Shown in pieces: positions 11,201 to 22,070 of a DNA stretch of 64,000 nucleotides. The stretch covers positions 36,794,611-36,858,610 of the forward strand of contig NC_092576.1 in the NCBI RefSeq assembly GCF_037975245.1, read 5' to 3'. Numbering within the stretch: the first letter of the stretch is position 1; every line of letters begins with the position of its first letter. The stretch comes from Apostichopus japonicus (Eukaryota; Echinodermata; Holothuroidea; Aspidochirotida; Stichopodidae). The notes under the pieces were generated by a model, which was not told the origin of the DNA, did not search any database, and was given only the letters and a program-made list of their open reading frames with translations. The translations under genes and the position numbers were made by a program.

Positions 11201-11430
11201 AACAGTTAGCTGCTGGTCATTGGTAATTTGTCACACCCACACATCCAAGTTTGCACAATTTAAACAGTCACTCCACAGTGTGTCACATTCATGTGTTCCC
11301 CTTGGGGGACTTCCCATAGGGTGCAGCTACAAACCATGGCATGCAACCCTATGTACATGATACCTCTCAGGTCCCAATCGATTCACCTGTGTAAAGAGCA
11401 GTGGAGAAAAGGACTTGGTTTTAATAGCTA
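11201..11430 (-). repeat. SINE copy interrupted by the Academ-like element
   Basis: GGTCATTGGTAA, TTGTCACACCCACACA, GGGGGACTTCCCATAGGGTG and the following bases match the SINE at 13470-13823 closely. The match resumes directly after the 9-bp target duplication, so the DNA transposon inserted into a resident SINE. Confidence 0.8.
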
Positions 11431-11752
11431 TGCACTGTTAAGTTCAAATCAGTTTAGCAGGGTACTGCAACTTGCCTTGTTTATATCACTTTGCTTGTAT
11501 GATTAAATTAAAAATGAAAAAAAAATCAGTTTGTCTTCTATGGTGTGACTAAAATCTTACTTTTCTGAAATGTCAGATATTTTACTGAGTAATATGCAAA
11601 TGTCTTACAACAGTATTCGAAATTTTTTGCAAAGACCAGTTCAGACGAATAAGAGCCAACTGTATGCACAAGAATTTTAGAACTGTTCATAGAAAAACGG
11701 AAAAGAACCTAAGCTTTGAGAGGCATTGATATTAATTTCCATTATTTGATAG

Positions 11753-11867
11753 ATTTCCTTGGAGTTCTATCAGAAGAAGAAGAACAGGTGGCCTTTTCCT
11801 GATGAGAGCATTCCTTGGGAAGTTTGGACTTTGAAGATTAACGTCATATCACTGTCTAACGAGCAAG
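11753..11867 (+). CDS. ATG101: ATG101 exon 5 (WF finger)
   Basis: The exon spans 115 nt, phase 0 to phase 1, from acceptor TTTGATAG to donor GTAAGT. The peptide [18 protein letters not shown] is followed by [19 protein letters not shown]. Human has [18 protein letters not shown] and IPWEVWTVKVHVVAL. The Trp-Pro-Phe of the WF finger, used to recruit downstream factors, is intact. Confidence 0.96.
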
Positions 11868-12656
11868 GTAAGTGAAGACAAATGCTCTTCATTTTATTAT
11901 TGTTTTGTCCAACTAGTATAAATGTTTCGTGAAGGTGAGAACATTCCTTGAGAAGCATGAGCTCTAGTATCAAAAGTGATATCACTGGCCAATCTTATTC
12001 TTATTTTCATTTTATCTTTCTTACTTTTGTGTTGTCATTTTCTTTTTGTGGTGATTTGCCAACTTGCTCAAACTAACAAGTACACCTTGACTGAGAAAAG
12101 ATAAATAGATACTGTTGATGTATGGTAGTTGTTATATGTATACCATCGTGAAGGTATACAATATTCTTGTTGTAAAGAAGAAGTTGGAGCGAAGAGACTC
12201 TCGCTTGTGTCCCGCAGAAGATCATTGCATATTCATGAAGGATATACAGTATCTGTCGAGCCTCTTAGACCTGTATTTAGTTATTCTGAGCAGAGGAAGG
12301 GGTGGAGAGGGGTTTTCCGGCACAAACAGTTAATGGAGGGGTAACTTGTAAAGTTCTGTCACTAGTGCAGATATTTTTTTTACATTTTACAGGGAATTGA
12401 TGCAATTAGTGTGGTACAGTAGTAAGCATTTGGGAGGGAGAGGTAGGATGTGCGACCTGGCCTCGTTAACAAAATTTGCTGTTCGTGTGTTAGGTGTGAT
12501 TGCCAGGGTCAACCAGAGGAAAGTGGAAACCCTTTCAATATAGCTCTGAATAATTATATACTATTACTGATGAGGAGAACATGATTGACCACACACAAAA
12601 GCAGTTTTTAATTGACATTTGACCTCACTGTTTGTTTTTGTGTTTGATTCATACAG
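11868..12656 (+). other. ATG101 intron 5
   Basis: A 0.8-kb intron. No repeat or gene is recognised. The short open frames here do not resemble known proteins. Confidence 0.6.
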
Positions 12657-12703
12657 AGAGGCAAGCATACAGGGAAAAGCTTGGAGAAATCCTGAATGCT
12701 AAG
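12657..12703 (+). CDS. ATG101: ATG101 exon 6
   Basis: A 47-nt exon in phase 1 to 0. With the preceding G it reads ERQAYREKLGEILNAK, matching human ERQICREKVGEKLCEK. The acceptor is ATTCATACAG and the donor is GTACTA. Confidence 0.92.
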
Positions 12704-12889
12704 GTACTACTCAGTAATACTTCTTCTTTATCATTTCTCCAGTTAAAATTATTCTGGTAACCTTTACTCTGGAAGGTCTGGAACATGTTGTAATTGTGTT
12801 ATTTTGCCAACTTTGTTCCCCTTTTGTATGCTATAACATTCTTAAAGCAGCTTTTGAACGAAAGGGTTCATGCTGTTTTGTATTAAATC

Positions 12890-13050
12890 AGTAGTAATTC
12901 CTAGATAATTAACTAGAAGTAATTAGTAGATTAAAAGTAGTAGTAGTACTAATTACTAGATTAGTAGTAGTAGTCATTACTAGATTAGTATGAGTATTAA
13001 TTAGCAGATAAGTACAGTAGAAGTAGTAGTAATATCTAGAATATTGGTAG
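12890..13050. repeat. TAGTAGTAATT-rich simple repeat in intron 6
   Basis: An irregular run built from AGTAGTAGTAATTACTAGAT words. It looks like a degenerate microsatellite with no coding content. Confidence 0.75.
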
Positions 13051-13469
13051 TAGTAATTAGAAGAATCAACAGTTAAATGTTGCATTTAAAAATTGAAAAT
13101 ACCGAAGTAAAATTCCAAACTGGTTTGCAGGATCCCGTATTTGCTTGATGAAGATGATACATAAATGACCTCATTTGACACATTTTAGGCTCCTAAGTCA
13201 CAGAGACAATTTGTTGTAGCTACAAGCTCCACTGCATCAAGTCTTATTCCAACAATAGAGGTTATGATGGCAGTGCCTGTTGTGTGAGACTATAGCAGAA
13301 TACATGAATGTCCTACACAGCCTTTCCCACCAGTCACCACCCTAACATAAAAGGATATACTTTTGACAAGGTGCCTTGTTGAGGGTAACTGATGATTTAT
13401 ATATGAATTATATATTTGAATTTAAACACTGCAGTCATGTAAAGTAAAGTTGAAGGTTTACAGTCTTGT

Positions 13470-13823
13470 ATGAGGCTAATGCCTCCTCACATGACTTTAC
13501 AACTTAACTCCTGGTCATTGGTAACTTGTCACACCCACACACCAAAGTGTGCACAATTCAATCAATCTCTCCCGGGGCACCACAGTGCACCACAACCACG
13601 TGTCCTCCGGGGGACTTCCCATAGGGTGCAGCCACAAACCGGCGCACGCAACTATATGTACAAGTTACCTCGCAGGTCCCCATTTATACACCTGGGTGAA
13701 GAGAGGCAATGGAGATAAAGCGCCTTGCCCAAGGACACAACGCAATGATCTGGCCAGGGCTCGAACCTGTAATCCTTAGATCACAAGTCCACTGCCTTAA
13801 CCACTTGACCACAACGCCCTCCT
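13470..13823 (-). mobile_element. tRNA-derived SINE (minus strand)
   Basis: Read on the minus strand, the element starts near 13823 with a tRNA-like head. It has an A-box-like TGGTCAAGTGG (complement of 13801-13811), then a B-box-like GGTTCGAGCCC (complement of 13757-13767). The body carries the TTGTGTCCTTGGGCAAGG block common in marine-animal SINEs and ends in a conserved region shared with the copies at 7275-7358 and 11201-11430. No protein is encoded. The tRNA of origin is not clear (Leu/Ser-like). Confidence 0.85.
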
Positions 13824-15291
13824 ATGTACTTTTTAACATTTCATAAAATCAGTAACTCGATGCACTTCCTTATGTGCTACTCAATATTTTCTTATATTTA
13901 TTTTGATGTGTTATTGTGTGTTAATTTATGTTTATTGTATACAAAGTGTATACTGCTATCCCTTGAATATATTCAAACCAACTTTTTCATATCTCATGAA
14001 CTATATAGGGCAGGTCCAAGCTATTGTATCCCTAGAAGCCAAATTTTAAACTTTACTGAAGCACCCTAAATGTGGTGTCATGTTAAAGCTGAATTATTGA
14101 AGTTTCGGATTTTCATAATTTTTTTTAATTGTTTTGCCTATTCGAATAATTACAGCCAGCTAATTTGCATAAATTCAAATTGCAGTGTGACTAACGGGAC
14201 ATTTGGAATCCTATTTCCCTGCCAGCAATATGAACTAATTGAATATAAGTTATGTGGGACATGATACACCCTTCCTTCCAATAATTTTGACATATTATGT
14301 TGGGGGTCCATCAATTAAATATGCTTATTAGCTAGTGTCCAAATACTGATGTCCCGTACGTCACAATTTTCAGCACTTTTTTCAAGTTTTGATATGGACG
14401 AACAATTTTTTTGTTGGTGATATTTTGTAAAGTTCTAATTAAGAACATTGTTCAACAAAATCCATCCCAAAAAAATTGAAATAATATTCACAGCAAATCT
14501 AATTATCAAAATTAAAAATGTGACGTACGGGACAAAATGTGACGTACGGGACATAGTGTGGGGAAACCCTGTATTTATACATAATAAACATGCATGGGCT
14601 CCAATGGGGACCTCTACTGGAAACCTTCCAATGCTTACAAATTTATTTTGTTGAAAGATGGTAGTTGCAACTAATAATCCCTGCATGCCTGAAGAGCACA
14701 TCATGGCTTCAAATAAACTATTGACAGATGACCACCAACAGCCCAGGTGTTGTTCAATAAACTATCGGGAAGTCAATTGTGTGTGTGTGGGATACAGAAT
14801 CATCTACAATGCTATTCAACATTGACATTGAATGAAGACGACTTCAAGAATGTTGAGTTTGCATTTCAACATGTCGTAGGCCTATTGTGAAGTGTGACTA
14901 TCATGACTGTGCAACAATGTTCTTGTGTCCTGAACTTAGATAGTAGACATTGAAATTTTTAGTTACAAGTGTAGAGTTACGCTCGCCCAATTTTTGCAGA
15001 GGACAATCACTCATGAGTTTGTTCAATAATCAGTGTTAGGTCTATAGAGTTTTCTTCGTTGTAGTGTCATACAGTAGATGGACATTACGAATGGCGTTAC
15101 TGTGGAGATTTTGATATGTTTTGAATGGGATGGATCATATTTCAACTTCAGGGTCAATAGTGGGGAGTATGATACAGTGTTGTACAGTATATATACCAAA
15201 ACAGTTTTGGACCAAAACTTTGCATCTTGAATCATTTGTGGTCTAACAAAGCTAGAATTGATGTTATGAGTATTTGGTCTGGTAACCAGTG

Positions 15292-15759
15292 CAAGGGCGG
15301 AGGAAGCACTTTCAATCTGGGGGGGCAACGACATCAAAGGGCACTTTGCAGAAATTCGATTGGACTGATGCAGCCTTATATTTAGTACCCTTTATAACTC
15401 TTATTGTATTATCTTATTTGCGTATACACATCACTCCATCAACGCCCCCCCCCCCCCCTCAAGGAAAATATGCATACTAAAACTGCAATATATTAGCCAG
15501 GATTTGCAAAGTTGTATGCACGACTATCTGAGCGGAGCGCCACCATCGGTTGGCGCGGAGGGTACAAGAAAATGTTTGGTTTTACAAACCCCTCAGATGG
15601 CCGGAAACGGCCCTTCCCGAGTGTTCATTCTGGTTCCCTGGCCTCTTGCTAACTTGAGACACCTCAATTTTTATGAAGAAAAAGGGCACATTTTCAACCT
15701 GAGGAAAAGTGGGGGGGCACGTGCCCCCTGTGCCCCCTCCCCCGGTTCTGCCGCCCTTG
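15292..15759. mobile_element. hAT-type MITE, copy 2 (468 bp)
   Basis: The termini CAAGGGCGGAGGAAG and complement are flanked by a perfect 8-bp duplication AACCAGTG (15284-15291, 15760-15767). It is the same family as 4126-4778 in reverse orientation, sharing the CACGTGCCCCC block and the internal GCGCCACC...GGTTGGCGC hairpin (about 15537-15558). It inserted at the junction of two satellite units. Confidence 0.93.
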
Positions 15760-16197
15760 AACCAGTGTTAGGTCTATAGAGTTTTCTTTCTTGTACTAGT
15801 TTCATAGATGGACATTATGTGGACGTTACTGTGGACATTTTGGTATGTTTTGAATGGGATGGATCATATTTCAACTTCAGGGTCAATAGTGGGGCGTATG
15901 ATACAGTGTTGAACAGTATACCGAAACAGTTTTGCATCAAAACTTTGCATCTTGAATCATTTGTGGTCTAACAAAGCTAGAATTTAAGTTATGAGTATTT
16001 GGTCTGGTAACCAGTATTAGGTCTATAGAGTTTTCTTTCTTGAACTAGTTTCATAGATGGACATTACGTGGACTTTACTGTGGATTTTGATATGTTTTGA
16101 ATGGGATGGATCATATTTCAACTTCAGGGTCAATATTGCCATAGTGGGGAGTATGATACAGTGTTGTACAGTATACAGTATATATACTGTCACCGAG

Positions 16198-17119
16198 ACG
16201 ACGCTCAATGAAGCTGAACAAGGTTGTTGTATGTTTTAGCCCATTTATTCACACGCGTGGTTTGAACAAGACCACGGTGAAAACTAGAAAGTAAAGATAT
16301 CAATACATCAATATACAAACATTGGTGAAATAAACACATGAATTGAACAAATCAATAATATCATAATAATAACATAATAATAACATAATAATGCATCATA
16401 TTTCTTCTTATAAAACAATGCACAAAAAGGAAGAAGTATAACAAATAACATTTGGTAACATGAAACAAGACAGAGAGAAAGATTGGCGACAATTACATTC
16501 TTGATAATTAACTTACAATCGTTACCGGGCAAAACCAACAGCACGACAAACTGCGGTGTACAGGGGTTTACAGGGATTAACGGCGGCTTTCTGGGGTTTA
16601 CGGCGGCTTTCTGGGGTTAACGGCGGCTTTCTGGAGAATGTACAGAACACCAACAAAGTAATAACCTCTGGCGATATTTTCTACTCCAGATACTCTTACA
16701 AATAAGCAAACAACAAATACACAGCAAAAAAGGCAATAATAAATAACAGGCACGAGCATGCAGCAACATCACATTAAAGGCAAATATTTATAATGCGATA
16801 TTAAAAGAGATATACAATTACAATATCAAACCCCTTAATACTTATATAAAACAATTAGAATACTTACATACAAAGGAACAGTGCTACAGGAACACATGCG
16901 ACGCCTCTCTGAGCCAGGAGAGGAATGAAGCATGTGCACTTCAAAATACGCAAGTATACATCGATTACGTAATTATGCATCGATTACATAAGTATGCAAA
17001 TCGAGGTGGATATAAAAGGCAACTAGTAAATGGGCAGTATTGACCTCTGCCCGACCTCGACCAAGCGAAAATTTCCATTTGTGGCGCTAAGCAAATAGCA
17101 CACATCGGCAACGATGACA
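16198..17119 (+). mobile_element. Solo LTR (922 bp)
   Basis: The sequence begins TGTCACCG and ends GATGACA, with TG...CA ends, and is flanked by a perfect 5-bp duplication TATAC (16193-16197, 17120-17124). A TATAAAAG box lies at about 17010-17017, about 100 bp before the 3' end, which suits a U3-R-U5 layout in + orientation. No primer-binding site, polypurine tract or gag-pol sequence adjoins it, so this is a solo LTR left by recombination. Three GGGTTTACGGCGGCTTTCTG-like units near 16565-16632 form a small internal repeat. Confidence 0.85.
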
Positions 17120-17742
17120 TATACCAAAACAGTTTTGCATCAAAACTTTGCATCTTGAATCATTTGTGGTCTAACAAAGCTAGAATTAATGTTATGAGTA
17201 TTTGGTCTGCATGGTAACCAGTATTAGGTGTATATAGAGTTTTCTTTCTTGTACAAGTTTCATAGATGGACATTATGTGGACGTTACTGTGGACATTTTG
17301 GTATGTTTTGAATGGGATGGATCATAATTTCAACTTCAGGGTCAATAGTGGGGAGTATGATACAGTGTTGTACAGTACAGTATATACCAAAACAGTTTTG
17401 CATCAAAACTTTGCATCTTGAATCATTTGTGGTCTAACAAAGCTAGAATTGATGTTATGAGTATTTGGTCTGGTAACCAGTATTAGGTCTATATAGAGTT
17501 TTCTTTCTTGTACTAGTTTCATAGATGGACATTATGTGGACATTACTGTGGAGATTTTGATATGTTTTGAATGGGATGGATCATATTTCAACTTCAGGGT
17601 CAATAGTGGGGAGTACGTATGATACAGTGTTGTACAGTATATACCAAAACAGTTTTGCACCAAAACTTTGCATCTTGGATCATTTGTGGTCGAACAAAGC
17701 TAGAATTGATATTATGAGTATTTGATGAATGTGTCGAGTAGG

Positions 17743-19952
17743 TGGGCAGGGTCAAGCGGTAACGGAGGGACATTTGACTGTTTTCCTTACACATTTTGTC
17801 TATCTTTGCATCAGTTTGAGGGAGTATGTTGCAATTTCTTTTGTGGTTATCTTGACAGGTAGTTACTTGCTTCATACCCATAAACTTAATTCTTGTGGAT
17901 GTTACTGTAGGGAAAATATGGCATGAAAAACATCATGGTAACGGAGGGACACCAAATGAACACGTGTTTTCACACTTTTTTTGGAAGATGTCAAATCCAC
18001 TGTTCTTAAGTTGCACTGACCATGTAACTTATATCAGGTGTTGGCTGGTACATTGCTTCACATACACCAAGGAAAAATTAGATGAACAGGCATCAATTGT
18101 CAAATCTACAGCTGATTTCGTACAGTAACAGAGGGACAATTCCGATGGTAACGGAGGGACACAAATTGTTCAGTGTTGTTTAGTGCAGCCTTTTGCCTGT
18201 TTTTGCTGCTTAGATTCAATATTTTTATTGTTTTTGGACTAAAAGTTATATTACTTAGGGAAACAAGGATAAGAACATTAAACCAACAGCTATGTTCACC
18301 AAAACATTAGCAATTTTAGTGGTTAATAAAAATGTAAGAAAAAATAGTAAGAAATTGATTAAAAGAACAAGTTTAAACAGACCACTCTTCATCATTTAGC
18401 ACTCTGTAACTGCATTATTAGCAACTGTTGGGGGGGGGGGGGGGGGGGCTGGTGGCTAGTGCACTTCAAAACAAGTCAGTAAATCACATATTTACAGTAG
18501 ACAGTTCACAGGTACTGTACTGTACCATGTGCAGAAAGGAAATTTCATTACAGTAGTATGACAGTCACATTTTGTTTTCCAAATACTGCTAGTACTTTGC
18601 AGAAACCACTTGGTGCAGTATATACCTGATACTGGGCTTAAAAGTGAAATGCTGAAGTAACTTCTAACTTTAATGATAAAACCATACTGTAATAAGGCAG
18701 TGGTAGTATAACAATTTAACAACTAACAACAATAATAATACAAGTTTACATTTTGAGACATAACATGATACAGTTACAGTAGCTACTGTACTGCAGAAAG
18801 GTTCAGTATGCCTGAATGTAATATTTGTGGATTAGAAACTATAGTTGAATTAACTTCCTGTGATTATTTATAATAATTATAATAATAATTTATTTTAATT
18901 AATTATAATAATTATTTACAATATCATAAAAATAAAAAACAATATTCAAATCACAACTATGCTTTGAACATGTCTGCAAACTTTTCTGTTATTTTTAATC
19001 CTGATCAACAAATTTTGAGTTTGCTCTTGCTGAAAGAAAGTGGCTTTGGAAGCTCTTGCAAATTGAAGAAAATGTCCTTGATTCTCACAGCTGAAATATT
19101 GCTCACAGTTTTGAACTGGTTGGCAATCAGCAGTGTATGAATGAAAACTTCCATTCTGTACCTTCCAGCCAATGTTTGTGATGTGGTTTCTTTTTCTAAC
19201 TCAAATGTAGCTTTTCTTGACTTCCATGACTTCACATTCTGAGGAATTTATTAATGTTAGTCAAGCTGTTGTTCTCTTCACATAAACAGGAAGTCAAGAA
19301 TTCCATTTTAAGAACATAACTACTTAACAGGTAAACTCCCACTGGCAGGAATCTGTGCACAATCTTGCATTAAACAATTGTCCCTCCGTTACCAGTAACG
19401 GAGGGACACTACTTCACTTGTTCTTTATTTTAGCATAAAAGTAGCTAACTCCTTGGTTTAACATTTCTTTAGTGGTTAACCCTATGAAAGTGTTTTATAC
19501 AAATTATGAAATTTTCCAGCATTGAATGACTGAGAAATTTAAAAAAATGTATTTTTTTGGTAACGGAGGGACAGGTAACGGAGGGACAAATCAGGTAATT
19601 AGCAATTACTGCTAATTGACAATTTATAGACATTGAAGGGGAATTATTCCTGTGATATGCATAATATTGACCATGACTACTAGGCTGTGTAAGAAATCTT
19701 TCTAAGTCATCTTTGTACTTTGAGAAATTTGGTTTTACAAATATCCCCAAAATTCAATATTTTTTGGCATAACACAAGTGAAAATTGGCATGTGTTATAT
19801 ATGTCTATAACTTTTTATTAAATTAGTATATTTTTGTTCTGCAAGCACAGTGGTAAAATATAACTCTTTACCTATCTAGCCATACCAAATTTGACCATGT
19901 TCTGTACATTTCCAATTTCAACCCAATTGTTACATTTCCCTTGACCTTGCCC
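17743..19952. mobile_element. Inner related element with GGTAACGGAGGGACA subterminal repeats
   Basis: The ends TGGGCAGGGTCAAG (17743) and, on the other strand, TGGGCAAGGTCAAG (19952) form a 14-bp inverted repeat with one mismatch. Copies of (G)GTAACGGAGGGACA occur near 17756, 17938, 18127 (variant), 18146, 19378 (reverse), 19394, 19559 and 19574. The ends resemble those of the surrounding element (GGGCAGG..CAAGC), and both motifs finish in GGGACA. No transposase frame is present. A 20-bp G run lies at about 18429-18448. The exact borders and target duplication are uncertain. Confidence 0.6.
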
Positions 19953-20644
19953 AGATTTATACTTAGGCATTCTATGTTTATGTAGTGGAATGATCTCACA
20001 AGTACAGTCACTGCTCTTTTCGATCCCAAAAGAAGGAAATATGGCATTAAATTACAAATGACATTGTTCTGACATATCCAGATTAATGTTCATACGTAGA
20101 AATCAGCTTGTTATGGTATATTCAGAAATAAAAATATGAGTTTTCATAGTCAATTTTTATTTGGACAAATTGTCCCGTACGTCACATGTCCCGTACGTCA
20201 CAGGACAATTTTCATTTGTGTAATCACTGAACTGGAATGGCTTCATATTTTTTCTAATATGTTACAGCTTAGCCCTTGGAAGGTTAGGCTATTCACTAGT
20301 TATAACAGCTTGATCATTGCCCTCCTAATTTCAGAGCGATTTCAGCTTTGCTCTTTAGTAAAAAAATCACAAATTTCTCTGGTCCTGTACGTCACACTGT
20401 ACATTAATTAAGATGGGACCTAATTAAAGAAAGTGTAGGAAATCTTCATGAGTTTGTTATACAGTAGCAGCAATAACAAATATGAAAACCTGAAAAAGTT
20501 TCTGGAAAATAGATTTTTTATAACTTTTAGACACATTTAAGTCTCTGAAATGTCCCGTACGTCACAGTGCAAATAGCTTGGACCTGCCCTATAATTTCCA
20601 CACATTCTGACTATAATCTTCCTTTATTAATGGCCTTTTGGTAG

Positions 20645-20764
20645 ATAATATGCATCGTAGAAGCCATGAACAGAAATGATTACATTCCAAAGGCTCCTAA
20701 TCAGGCTCTATTGGATACAGTCTTCGACACCACCTGTCCAGATGTGCAGCCATTCTTATTCAAG
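20645..20764 (+). CDS. ATG101: ATG101 exon 7
   Basis: This exon has 40 codons in phase 0 on both sides, from acceptor TTTTGGTAG to donor GTAATC. The peptide reads IICIVEAMNRNDYIPKAP, later DTVFDTTCPDVQPFLFK. Human has IINIVEVMNRHEYLPKMP and DNVFDTGLRDVQPYLYK. The 6.6-kb transposable element ends only 53 bp upstream. Confidence 0.96.
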
Positions 20765-21584
20765 GTAATCATTTTGTGGTTTCTTTATCATAGATTCATT
20801 ATGACACTATAAACCAAGTCAGTTAATCCTGCTTGTTCTAACTGTGTTTTTGGTATTTGGTTATTTATATCCTTCCTGACTACTCAGCATATATCAGAAT
20901 TAAAAGACTTGAATCTGAATCAGATAAACACACTCATGTTCTAACTGACCACAATGCTTCTTTAGGGGTTACTCAGTCTGTGACACATCACACAGCAGTC
21001 AGTGTTTCTTTAAAGCTAATCTTTCATGGATGTACTCTCCATGATATTCAGAAAGTCATGTTGAAGTAAAAGCTACACAAAGTCAAGTTTTTGCTACGCA
21101 AGACTACTTGGCCAGTCAAAGCATTAAAGTATAAGTACTGTTATAGACTAAAGTGATTACAACCCAAAGCCACCCTTAACTTGACTGTTTAATATATAGG
21201 TGTCATGTCCCACAGACTCAGTGGTAAGCAATACCTTTATGAAGCAACTGACTGAACAAGAAAGCTGTTTATTGGGTTTAACGCTCTTCGCTGTGATTAT
21301 TCAAAACCAGAAGAAGCCTAGATGTTGTAGTTAAAAATAAACATATATACTTAAACAGAGCAGAATTCTTCATGACTTATGTAGAAGAGATATAGAAGCA
21401 CAAAGTTCTTTGGAAACATTTGTCACTCTGAAATGTTTCAAAATTACCTTTATCTCTGTTCTTACCTATTTTAATAAAGTACTAAATGGATTGGATATCC
21501 CCCTAGCCTAACTCTTTTCCACTTCCTACAATCATTGAAAATCTCATCCTGCATCCCAATCACTTTTCATTTAATATTTCCCAG
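20765..21584 (+). other. ATG101 intron 7
   Basis: A 0.8-kb intron from GTAATC to TATTTCCCAG. No repeat or additional exon is recognised. Confidence 0.65.
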
Positions 21585-21668
21585 ATTTCTTGTCAAAACT
21601 CTGGGCCGACCAATGCATCTGTTGGAGCTGCTGTTCGGAAGCTACTGCGAGATACACTGGCACTGTGA
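21585..21668 (+). CDS. ATG101: ATG101 terminal exon 8 with stop
   Basis: This exon has 27 codons plus TGA (21666-21668). The peptide starts ISCQNSGPTNASVG and ends VRKLLRDTLAL, matching human [27 protein letters not shown], including the exact C-terminal residues. The last codons and stop are duplicated immediately downstream in the 3' minisatellite. Confidence 0.95.
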   Translation: MSCQNSGPTNASVGAAVRKLLRDTLAL

Positions 21669-22070
21669 AGCAAGTGACTGATATATAAAAGCTCATTTCC
21701 TGACCAAATGCTTCCCAAGGCCTAGCCAGTGATCAGAAGCTGCTGCGAGATACACTGGCACTGTGAAGCAAGTGACTGACCATTTAAAGGCTCATTTCCG
21801 GACCAAATGCTTCCCAAGGCCTATCCAGTGATCAGAAGCATGGTAATGATGCTTTGTTAAAACAAGTGACTGGTATTTTAAGGCTCATTTAATGCCACAA
21901 TGCTTCCCAAGGCATAGCCAGTGATCAGAAGCATGAGAATGATGCTTTGTTATAAACAAGTGATTGGTTTTAAAAACTTAATTTATGCCATAATGCTTCC
22001 CAAGGCATAGCCAGTGATGAGAAGCATGGGATTGATAATGTTCTGTTTTAACAAGGGACTGGTATGGTAA
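21637..22070. repeat. About 97-bp tandem repeat spanning the ATG101 stop codon and 3' UTR
   Basis: About four and a half units run from the last codons of exon 8. Two units carry CTGCGAGATACACTGGCACT and the stop (21645 and 21742). Later units have diverged in that part but keep AATGCTTCCCAAGGC and AGCCAGTGATCAGAAGC. The real stop is the first. The array lies in what should be the 3' UTR. Confidence 0.9.

Larger units (their letters stand above)
15028..17725. repeat. About 250-bp satellite array inside the 6.6-kb element
   Basis: Five units beginning TTAGGTCTATAGAGTTTTCT and ending GGTCTGGTAACCAG start near 15035, 15768, 16017, 17226 and 17484. Each carries CAGTTTTGCATCAAAACTTT and a TTTGTGGTCTAACAAAGC block. 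The array is broken by a hAT MITE (15292-15759) and a solo LTR (16198-17119). Confidence 0.92.
14006..20591. mobile_element. 6.6-kb non-autonomous DNA element with TA target site and subterminal GTGACGTACGGGACA repeats
   Basis: Perfect 20-bp inverted termini, TAGGGCAGGTCCAAGCTATT, lie at 14006-14025 and 20572-20591, each flanked by TA. Seven exact or near copies of GTGACGTACGGGACA lie near the ends: 14351, 14519 and 14536 on the left, 20169, 20187, 20384 and 20551 on the right, mostly pointing inward from each side. No transposase-sized frame is present. The interior holds a 250-bp satellite with a MITE and a solo LTR, and a second inverted-repeat element (17743-19952). It sits in ATG101 intron 6, ending 53 bp before exon 7. 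A superfamily cannot be named from the ends. Confidence 0.85.
809..21668 (+). pseudogene. ATG101: ATG101 (autophagy-related protein 101), 8 exons, reading frame broken at two points
   Basis: ATG101 is a HORMA-fold partner of ATG13 in the ULK1 autophagy-initiation complex. Eight exons (809-893, 2002-2079, 3451-3534, 7032-7139, 11753-11867, 12657-12703, 20645-20764, 21585-21668) all have GT-AG borders and compatible phases. They total about 221 codons from the expected start, against 218 in human ATG101. Conserved stretches include HTILFHRTTGK (exon 2), DCDFVDLTY (exon 3), RWPFPDE, which is the WF-finger region (exon 5), and RDTLAL before the stop (exon 8). Two defects are seen: the codon at the expected initiator (864-866) is ACG, and codon 7128-7130 is TAA. 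No exon has an indel, so selection kept the frame until recently. The gene may therefore be a young pseudogene or null allele, or a functional gene with base-call errors, an upstream start, or edited or read-through RNA. The identity is firm; the functional state is open. Confidence 0.93.
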
